Source: Chitinophagaceae bacterium
GTDB taxonomy: Bacteria > Bacteroidota > Bacteroidia > Chitinophagales > Chitinophagaceae
Length of the DNA stretch: 5,426 nt
Direction of reading: 5' to 3'
Assembly (NCBI GenBank): GCA_019747455.1
Contig: JAIEQT010000196.1
Span: 1 to 5,426 of the forward strand
Under the pieces are notes generated by a model. The model did no database searches. It worked only from the letters and a program-made list of their open reading frames with translations, and was not told the DNA's origin. The translations under genes and the position numbers were made by a program. Shown here piece after piece: positions 1-5,426 of the stretch (its first letter is position 1; each line of letters starts with the position of its first letter).

Positions 1-8
1 TATATTTG
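1..8 (+). promoter_or_regulatory. Putative Bacteroidota -7 promoter element (TATATTTG)
   Basis: The first eight bases match the Bacteroidota housekeeping-sigma -7 consensus TAnnTTTG exactly. The element lies 25 nt before the ATG of the SusC-like gene, so transcription would start near base 13-15 and leave an untranslated leader of only about 20 nt. The partner -33 element (TTG-type) would lie outside the window and cannot be checked. This would drive the whole three-gene unit. The motif is short and AT-rich, so a chance match is possible; its position just before the first gene of an operon is the main support. Confidence 0.6.
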
Positions 9-33
9 CATCTCAAACTTAAAAATTAACATT

Positions 34-3000
34 ATGAGAAAACTCGCAATGCTTTTTTTCTGCTTGATGGTTTCCTTTTTATCAGTCTTTGGACAGAATC
101 GGGTGATAAAAGGGACAGTTCTCGACGCAGAAGGTAAGCCAGTTAGCGGCGCATCGGTTTTTGCAAAAGGAGCAAAATCGGGTGCAATAACCGGTAAAGA
201 TGGTTCTTTTGCTTTACAGCTATCAGAATCTGTAAAGGCGATTGAAATAACTTCACTTGGATTTGAAAGGAAGGAGATTATTATTGGTACAAACAGTACT
301 TTTAATATTTCTCTTGAAAAGAAATTTGATCCTCTGGATGAGGTAATCGTTACAGGTTATCAAGTTAGAAAGAAAAGAGATGAAGCAGGTGCAATCTCCT
401 CCGTTAGAGGAAAGGATATTGAAAACTTGCCGAATTTATCCGTTGATAAAGCGCTACAAGGTAAAGCGGCAGGTGTTCTCGTTCAAGCAAATAACGGTAT
501 CCCAGGGGGTGCTATCAACGTGAGGATTCGTGGTCAGGGATCTTACCTTGCCGGTAATGATCCTTTGTACATAGTTGATGGGGTTCAATTTAATACCCGT
601 ATCGATGGAGCTTACACTCAAAATAACCCATTAGCTTTTTTAAATCCTGATGATATTGAATCAATTGATGTATTAAAAGATGCTGCTACAGCCTCTATCT
701 ATGGATCTAACGCGTCTAATGGTGTTGTATTAATCACCACTAAAAAGGGTAAAGCGGGTAAAACCAAGTTTAATGTTAACGTTAATAATGGTATAGCGCA
801 ACCTTTGAAAACCTTTCAAATGGTTAATGCGCAGGATTATTTCCGTTTAAGAGCTGAGGCTTATGGTAATGCCAATAATTTACCTTGGGACAACATAAAC
901 GTTTTGTTAACGGTGTTGAACGAATTACGTGTGCCAATAGGAAGTATTACAACTGTAGATCAAGCAAAAGCTGCTGCAGCTGCTTTAACTACTTATGATT
1001 GGCAGGGCGCTTCTTTCAAAAATGGAACATTAGGTACCTATGAAGTAAGTGCTTCTGGTGGTAACGAGAAAACTACTTTCCGGGTATCTGGTAACGTAAC
1101 AACACAAGATGCGATAGTTACTAAAGCAAATTTTGCGCGCCAGGGTTTAAAGCTAGATATTCAAAATAGAGCAACCGATAGGTTAAGCTTCGGTGGAAGC
1201 ATCAGCCTAAGTACTTTCCTTCAGAATAGCCCTTTTGCTGTTAGTGGATCATTCCTAGGTAGTCCGGCTTTCTCAGCTTCCGGTATCATTCCAACAAATC
1301 CAATTTATAACCCTGATGGTTCTTATTATGGAATTCCAGGTGGTACTCCGGCAAACTTGGTTGGGGTATTGAACCAGAACATTGTGGCTGTAAATGACTT
1401 TAATAGCGGGTTTCAAAGAACGAATCAAATAGTGGGTAATTTGAATGCTGACTATAAAATATTTAGTTGGTTAACTTTCCGTACTCAAGTTGGTTTAGAC
1501 TATCGGTTGGTTCAAGGTAAAATTGTAAGAGATGCTAGAACGCCAGATGGCTTCGGTGTAAAAGGTAACGTATTTGTTCAAAGTAACTGGAATACCAATA
1601 TAAATACTTTCCAAACGCTGAACTTTAATAAAACCTTTGGTACTAAGCATAAATTAGATGGTGTTGCCGGTTTTGAATACAGAAGAGAGAACAATGAGCA
1701 AATCAATGCGAACGGTAATACTTTCCCAACCTATCAATTTACTTCATTAAACAACGCAGCAAACCCTGTGTCTGTAGGTGAGTTCTTTAGCGGATTTAGA
1801 CGTAATGGTATTTTTGCCCGCGTCAACTATGGTTATGATGGTAAATATTTATTATCGCTTACCGGTAGAAGAGATGGATCTTCCAGATTTGGTGCAGACA
1901 ATCGTTTTGGTTACTTCTGGGGTATCTTAGGTGCTTGGAACATAGATAAGGAGAATTTCTTAGCAAACTCAAAAGTAATTTCTGCGTTGAAACTTCGGGC
2001 TAGCTATGGTAGCACCGGTAATGACCAAATTGGTAACTTCGATGGACTAGGTTTATATGGTGGCGGAGGTATTTATAACGGATCATCCGGTATTGCTTAC
2101 ACTCAGCTCGCTAATACAAACTTACAGTGGGAGAGAAATATCACTACAAACTTTGGTGTGGATTTCGGTTTGTTCGACAACAGAGTAACTGGTACAGTTG
2201 AAGTGTATTCTAAAGATTCCAGAGATGTATTACTATCTCAACCTTTACAATCAACTACGGGTTTCACCAGTATTACTAGCAATATTGGTAAGTTGAACAA
2301 CCGCGGTATAGAGGTTACGCTTGGTGCAGATATCTTTAAAGCCAAGAAACAAGGAGATTTAAATTGGAATACTAGCTTCACTTTTGCTTATAACAAAAAT
2401 GAGGTTAAAGAATTGTATGGTGGGCTACAGATATTACCGGGAGATAACTCAGTTCAAGTTGGTCAGCCTTTAGGTGTTCTATTTACACAGCAATTCGCCG
2501 GCGTTAACCCTGCAACGGGAAGATCAATGTGGTATGATTCATCGGGTAATTTAACGTACCAAGTGACAGCAAAAGATCGCCGTATCATAGGGCCGCAAAA
2601 TTTACCTAAGTTTCAAGGTGGTTGGAGAAATACTGTTTCTTTTAGAAATATTACTATCGAATGGTTCTTTAACTATGAGTATGGTAGATATGTTTCTGAT
2701 GGACAAGTTAACTTCTTAACTGAGAATATTGGACGTATCAATGTATTACAAACCGTATTTGATAATCGTTGGACTACACCAGGACAAGTTACATTCTTCC
2801 CAAGATATAACGTAAATGGTACTGAAGCTAAAGCTTCTGGATCACAAAGTGGAACCCGTAACTTCTTCAAGGCAGATTACATACGCTTGAAAAACGTTTC
2901 AGCTTACTATGATTTCCCTCAGGCGGTAATCAAAAAAGCTAAACTTACAAGTTTACGAGTATATATGCAGGGAACCAACTTATGGACAAAAAGTGATTGG

Positions 3001-3090
3001 TTTAGCTATGATGTAGAGTTTGTAGGAACTGCAACTGGTATTATTCCGCAATCAACTAATTACACGTTCGGTGTTCAAGTTGGATTTTAA
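34..3090 (+). CDS. SusC/RagA-family TonB-linked outer-membrane transporter
   Basis: This is a TonB-dependent outer-membrane receptor of the SusC/RagA family, which imports oligosaccharides or peptides across the outer membrane together with a SusD lipoprotein. Residues 1-20 form a Sec signal peptide (Arg-Lys start, hydrophobic core, likely cleavage before Gln21). A carboxypeptidase-regulatory-like beta-sandwich spans about 23-95 (KGTVLDAEGKPVSGASV). A Ton-box-like stretch follows (LDEVIVTGY, 101-109), then the plug at about 111-240 with the family hallmarks VRIRGQGS (163-170), PLYIVDGV (177-184) and DIESIDVLKDAATASIYG (207-224). The rest is the beta-barrel, including GRRDGSSRFG (611-620) and RASYGSTGND (655-664), and it ends in Phe1018 as expected for BAM-dependent insertion. 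The length of 1018 is normal for the family and the frame is intact. There is no STN domain, so no anti-sigma signalling is expected. The start at 34 keeps the basic n-region; Met6 would lose it. No Shine-Dalgarno is visible. The mature protein contains no cysteine. The substrate cannot be inferred. Confidence 0.97.
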   Translation: MRKLAMLFFCLMVSFLSVFGQNRVIKGTVLDAEGKPVSGASVFAKGAKSGAITGKDGSFALQLSESVKAIEITSLGFERKEIIIGTNSTFNISLEKKFDPLDEVIVTGYQVRKKRDEAGAISSVRGKDIENLPNLSVDKALQGKAAGVLVQANNGIPGGAINVRIRGQGSYLAGNDPLYIVDGVQFNTRIDGAYTQNNPLAFLNPDDIESIDVLKDAATASIYGSNASNGVVLITTKKGKAGKTKFNVNVNNGIAQPLKTFQMVNAQDYFRLRAEAYGNANNLPWDNINVLLTVLNELRVPIGSITTVDQAKAAAAALTTYDWQGASFKNGTLGTYEVSASGGNEKTTFRVSGNVTTQDAIVTKANFARQGLKLDIQNRATDRLSFGGSISLSTFLQNSPFAVSGSFLGSPAFSASGIIPTNPIYNPDGSYYGIPGGTPANLVGVLNQNIVAVNDFNSGFQRTNQIVGNLNADYKIFSWLTFRTQVGLDYRLVQGKIVRDARTPDGFGVKGNVFVQSNWNTNINTFQTLNFNKTFGTKHKLDGVAGFEYRRENNEQINANGNTFPTYQFTSLNNAANPVSVGEFFSGFRRNGIFARVNYGYDGKYLLSLTGRRDGSSRFGADNRFGYFWGILGAWNIDKENFLANSKVISALKLRASYGSTGNDQIGNFDGLGLYGGGGIYNGSSGIAYTQLANTNLQWERNITTNFGVDFGLFDNRVTGTVEVYSKDSRDVLLSQPLQSTTGFTSITSNIGKLNNRGIEVTLGADIFKAKKQGDLNWNTSFTFAYNKNEVKELYGGLQILPGDNSVQVGQPLGVLFTQQFAGVNPATGRSMWYDSSGNLTYQVTAKDRRIIGPQNLPKFQGGWRNTVSFRNITIEWFFNYEYGRYVSDGQVNFLTENIGRINVLQTVFDNRWTTPGQVTFFPRYNVNGTEAKASGSQSGTRNFFKADYIRLKNVSAYYDFPQAVIKKAKLTSLRVYMQGTNLWTKSDWFSYDVEFVGTATGIIPQSTNYTFGVQVGF

Positions 3091-3114
3091 ATGATAACAA
3101 CTAAATAGAATACA

Positions 3115-4674
3115 ATGAATTCAAATATTTTCTCAAAAAACAAATTGGTTGCTCTGCTTGGCTTAGTACTGATTGTTTCGGCATGTTCGAAACAACTGGA
3201 TATTAGCCCTAGACAATCCATTGACGCAAACGGAGCACTAAGCTCTCGCGACGCTATAGAGGCTTCTATTACCTCTATTTATGCGAGCCTTAAAGGAACT
3301 AATATTTATGGTCGTGATTTAATAGCTTTACCAGAAGCATTGGCAGATAACGGTTTTGCTACCAACAAATCCGGACGCTTACTAAATGAAGCCCAGAATG
3401 TTTTAGGTGCCCATTTCACCACAACCATATGGTCGAACGGTTATGCTGCGATTAACCAAATCAACAATACGATTAACGCGATAAATACCGCCTCACTTAG
3501 TCCTTCAATAACTAGTACTGAACAAAACAGATGGTTAGGACAGCTTTTATTTTTAAGAGGTCTTTATTATTTCAATCTGGCAAGGGTATATGGATATATT
3601 CCTGGTGCTATTGTTTCTTCACAAGACAGAGGCTGTGTTCCATTAGTTGTTACTGGTATAGATAATTCTGCTTCTGCTCTTTCGTTCAAGCCTTCTCGTG
3701 CATCTGCAGATTCAGTGTATGCCCAGGTAATTGCTGATTTCGTTCAAGCAAATAATCGACTTGCTTTCCCTGGTTTAGGTGTAAACCTAGCTAATAAGGC
3801 GGCAGCTCAAGGAATGCTTGCTCGTGTTAATCTATATATTAAAAACTATGGAGAAGCCAAGCGTTGGTCTGATTCTGTTATTAATCTGGCAGGAAGCCGG
3901 TTAAGTACAGTAACAAACCACGTTTCGAACTGGAGAGCGTCAACACATGGTGAAACTTTATTCCAGGTTGTTTACGCTACTCAAGCTGAGAACATTGGTG
4001 TGAACACATCTTTACAAACCTCTTACACTACATTGGTAACTGTAGGCAATCAGGCTACAACAGGAGGTTTTGGAGATCTAGTACCAACAATATCTTTATT
4101 GAATGATCTTGGTATAACATTAACAGGAGGTAATACCACTTCAGTATTTGCATTAAACCATACTATTGCTTCTCGCTCAACTGATGTAAGAAATCTATTA
4201 TTTGAACCAGGTACAGCAGGAAGAGGTAATATCAAAACTGAGTGTACTAAGTTTTTAGGTAAAAATGGTACCATTAATCTAGATAACGTGCCTGTTTATA
4301 GAATAGCCGAAGCATATCTTATTCGTGCAGAAGCGCAAGCAACAGCAGGCTCCTCAGTTTTAAATGTAACAAATGCATTAGCAGATCTAAAAACAATTAA
4401 ATCTAATCGGTATGTTGGTTATACCGGTTCTGCTTTAGAAACTGCGGATAATGCATTAACACAGCCACAGTTGTTTGAAGAAATCTTAGGACAACGTAGA
4501 ATTGAGTTTGCTTTTGAAGGCCACCGCTTCTTTGATTTAAAAAGGTTAGGTCGTGATCTTGTTAAAGGACCACATTATAATAATGTTGCTTTTACCGATT
4601 TAAGGATCTTGCCGGCTATACCTCAATCAGATGTAGATGGAAACCCTAATCTCAGACAAAACTTTGGATATTAA
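3115..4674 (+). CDS. SusD/RagB-family surface lipoprotein
   Basis: This is the SusD/RagB partner of the upstream receptor: a surface-exposed lipoprotein that caps the SusC barrel and binds the incoming nutrient. Residues 1-23 are a lipoprotein signal peptide with lipobox VSAC, Cys24 being the lipidated residue. The following Ser-Lys-Gln-Leu-Asp only partly resembles known Bacteroidota surface-export signals. Family motifs appear in the usual order: WSNGYAAINQINNTINAI (106-123) and FLRGLYYFNLARVYG (146-160) in the TPR-like helical scaffold, VYRIAEAYLIRAEA (394-407), EEILGQRRIEFAFEGHRFFD (455-474), and a C-terminus ILPAIPQSDVDGNPNLRQNF followed by Gly-Tyr, the typical SusD ending. The length of 519 is within the family range. 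The gene follows the SusC stop after 24 nt in an A-rich gap without a clear Shine-Dalgarno, so co-transcription is expected. Two further cysteines (174 and 377) are present in the mature protein. Sequence alone does not give the ligand. Confidence 0.97.
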   Translation: MNSNIFSKNKLVALLGLVLIVSACSKQLDISPRQSIDANGALSSRDAIEASITSIYASLKGTNIYGRDLIALPEALADNGFATNKSGRLLNEAQNVLGAHFTTTIWSNGYAAINQINNTINAINTASLSPSITSTEQNRWLGQLLFLRGLYYFNLARVYGYIPGAIVSSQDRGCVPLVVTGIDNSASALSFKPSRASADSVYAQVIADFVQANNRLAFPGLGVNLANKAAAQGMLARVNLYIKNYGEAKRWSDSVINLAGSRLSTVTNHVSNWRASTHGETLFQVVYATQAENIGVNTSLQTSYTTLVTVGNQATTGGFGDLVPTISLLNDLGITLTGGNTTSVFALNHTIASRSTDVRNLLFEPGTAGRGNIKTECTKFLGKNGTINLDNVPVYRIAEAYLIRAEAQATAGSSVLNVTNALADLKTIKSNRYVGYTGSALETADNALTQPQLFEEILGQRRIEFAFEGHRFFDLKRLGRDLVKGPHYNNVAFTDLRILPAIPQSDVDGNPNLRQNFGY

Positions 4675-4684
4675 AACTATTTAT

Positions 4685-5200
4685 ATGAAAAGAATAATAT
4701 TTTCTTCGCTGGGTATTTTAATGCTGTTTTTGTTCAGCGGATGTGTGAAGAATACGCTCACAACATACAAAGATGCTGCTCAAATTGAGTGGGATGCAGC
4801 TTCATGGAATGCAAATTCGGCAGGGGTTACCTATCCTATATTTACTCGCGTTCCGATTTTTAATGCGGCGAATCCTACCTCTCAACCAACCATTACTCGT
4901 ACTTCCGGCACTATTCAGTTACGTGTGAATTTAATAGGAGCACAAAGTAGCACTGATGGTACTTTTACTTACACCGTTTCTGCAGGAGAAACTACAGCTG
5001 TAGCGGGAACACATTACACCGCCTTAAGTGGAACTGGAGTAATTCCTGCTAATAGCAGTTTTGGATATGTTAACGTGGCTATCTTAAATCCAGGACCGGG
5101 AAGTGGTTCGGTAGACCTAGTTCTACAACTAACATCAAACAGTACGTATACCGCTGCTGTGAATTATGCTAAAGTTGGTTTGAGAATTTCTCAGAACTAA
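4685..5200 (+). CDS. Small SusD-adjacent lipoprotein, Calx-beta/DUF4843-like beta-sandwich
   Basis: This is a 171-residue predicted lipoprotein of unknown function. Residues 1-19 form a signal peptide (MKRIIFSS start, hydrophobic core LGILMLFLF) with lipobox FSGC and lipidated Cys20. The mature part is rich in Thr, Ser, Asn, Ala and Val in alternating patterns suggesting beta-strands. The segment at about 93-134 (TFTYTVSAGETTAVAGTHY, then GTGVIPANSSFGYVNVAIL) resembles Calx-beta and the DUF4843/DUF1735 lipoproteins often encoded beside SusD; this assignment is from memory of the family pattern, not a search. The gene starts 10 nt after the SusD stop, so it is almost surely in the same operon. 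It may act as an accessory surface binding protein, like SusE/F by position only. An in-frame ATG at 4637 was rejected because it overlaps SusD by 38 nt and would put 16 polar residues before the signal peptide. There are no catalytic motifs, and Cys20 is the only cysteine. Confidence 0.85.
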   Translation: MKRIIFSSLGILMLFLFSGCVKNTLTTYKDAAQIEWDAASWNANSAGVTYPIFTRVPIFNAANPTSQPTITRTSGTIQLRVNLIGAQSSTDGTFTYTVSAGETTAVAGTHYTALSGTGVIPANSSFGYVNVAILNPGPGSGSVDLVLQLTSNSTYTAAVNYAKVGLRISQN

Positions 5201-5214
5201 TTAGAATAGTCTCT

Positions 5215-5246
5215 TAAAAAGCACCCAAATATTTGGGTGCTTTTTA
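5215..5246. terminator. Bidirectional rho-independent terminator, perfect palindrome
   Basis: The 32 bases form a perfect inverted repeat centred between 5230 and 5231. The core stem is GCACCCAA / TTGGGTGC with a four-base ATAT loop. It is flanked by AAAAA on the left and TTTTT on the right, so the hairpin is followed by a U-run when transcribed from either strand. It sits 14 nt after the stop of the small lipoprotein gene and would end the SusC/SusD/lipoprotein transcript. Read from the other strand it ends the convergent redoxin gene, whose TAA stop (5246-5244) is part of the palindrome. Confidence 0.93.
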
Positions 5247-5426
5247 TTTTAGCACCTCTGATAATGTTCTTTGCAAGGTCATTCCTCTTAAATCTGAGGC
5301 AATGATTTTTCCTTGCGGATCAATCAAAACATTAAATGGAATTGCACTAAATTGATAATCCTGAGTAATAGGATGACTATTCCAATCAGATAATATACTT
5401 ACCTGTTTCCAGCTTAAATTATCTGC
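5244..5426 (-). CDS. Thioredoxin-fold (TlpA/AhpC-TSA-like) protein, C-terminal part only
   Basis: This is the C-terminal 60 codons plus a TAA stop (5246-5244) of a minus-strand gene that enters from the right edge; the start lies outside the window. The peptide contains a pattern typical of the C-terminal half of TlpA/ResA-like redoxins: VSILSDWNS, then YQFSAIPFNVLIDPQGKII, followed by a short helix ending LSEVLK. The Ile-Pro at fragment residues 29-30 fits the conserved cis-proline that faces the active site, and LIDPQGKII is the usual strand-turn-strand after it. The CXXC active site would lie further upstream and is not visible, so redox activity cannot be confirmed. Many Bacteroidota homologues are exported and carry an N-terminal DUF4369 domain, but that cannot be judged here. 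The gene converges on the SusC/D operon and shares its terminator. An AhpC/TSA peroxiredoxin or a non-catalytic thioredoxin-like protein are alternatives. Confidence 0.82.
   Translation of the reverse strand, partial: ADNLSWKQVSILSDWNSHPITQDYQFSAIPFNVLIDPQGKIIASDLRGMTLQRTLSEVLK

Noticed and set aside
61..63. Cys10 of the SusC-like protein as a possible lipobox cysteine
   Set aside because: It sits in the middle of the hydrophobic core, too close to the N-terminus and without a lipobox context; normal signal peptidase I cleavage before Gln21 fits much better.
2673..2870. Minus-strand 65-codon open frame inside the SusC-like gene
   Set aside because: It lies entirely opposite a well-supported barrel-coding region, shows no recognisable domain and has no promoter or conserved start context; it is a shadow frame.
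3091..3108. Five-codon mini-ORF (ATG directly after the SusC stop, ending TAG) in the SusC-SusD gap
   Set aside because: It is too short to judge, has no ribosome-binding signal, and an ATG...TAG of this size is expected by chance in AT-rich sequence; no evidence for coupling or a leader peptide.
4050..4274. Minus-strand 74-codon open frame inside the SusD-like gene
   Set aside because: It is fully antisense to clearly coding SusD sequence, Pro/Val-rich without a domain pattern; a shadow frame.
4637..4684. Upstream in-frame ATG as start of the small lipoprotein
   Set aside because: It overlaps the end of the SusD gene by 38 nt and would place 16 mostly polar residues before an otherwise perfect lipoprotein signal peptide; the ATG at 4685 gives a normal Lys-Arg n-region and lipobox at residue 20.
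1..5426. CRISPR arrays, IS ends, tRNA/rRNA genes, phage or defence genes
   Set aside because: No direct repeat array, transposase-like protein, terminal inverted repeats or RNA-gene-like segment was seen by eye; nearly all of the window is accounted for by four coding regions.

Overview
The window reads as chromosomal DNA from a member of the Bacteroidota, most likely a low-GC Sphingobacteriaceae-type organism such as Pedobacter; the genus is an inference from the style of the proteins. The phylum call rests on a SusC/RagA TonB-dependent receptor directly followed by a SusD/RagB lipoprotein, a pairing characteristic of Bacteroidota, on a TAnnTTTG-type promoter element at the left edge, and on A-rich translation starts without a Shine-Dalgarno sequence.

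Layout. Bases 1-33 hold a putative promoter -7 element (TATATTTG) and a short A-rich leader. Three genes then run left to right with very small gaps: a 1018-residue SusC-like outer-membrane transporter (34-3090), a 519-residue SusD-like surface lipoprotein (3115-4674, 24-nt gap) and a 171-residue small lipoprotein with a Calx-beta/DUF4843-like beta-sandwich (4685-5200, 10-nt gap). They look like one transcript. It ends at a perfect 32-nt palindrome flanked by A and T runs (5215-5246), which should terminate transcription from both sides. From the right edge, on the minus strand, comes the C-terminal 60 residues of a thioredoxin-fold (TlpA/AhpC-TSA-like) protein. Its stop codon lies inside the shared terminator.

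How the parts fit. The SusC barrel and SusD lid should form an outer-membrane 'pedal-bin' importer that takes up an oligomeric nutrient (glycan or peptide) using TonB energy. The third lipoprotein occupies the place where accessory surface binding proteins (SusE/F-like or SusD-adjacent lipoproteins) are usually encoded, so it may help capture substrate. No glycoside hydrolase, peptidase, sigma/anti-sigma pair or hybrid regulator is visible, so the substrate cannot be read from this window. The receptor has no N-terminal STN signalling domain, so it is not expected to signal to a FecR-type anti-sigma factor.

I see no phage, IS, CRISPR, tRNA/rRNA or unfamiliar system. This is a fairly ordinary nutrient-uptake locus. 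The parts most worth a second look are the uncharacterised third lipoprotein, the convergent redoxin with the shared terminator, and the cysteine distribution between the exported proteins.
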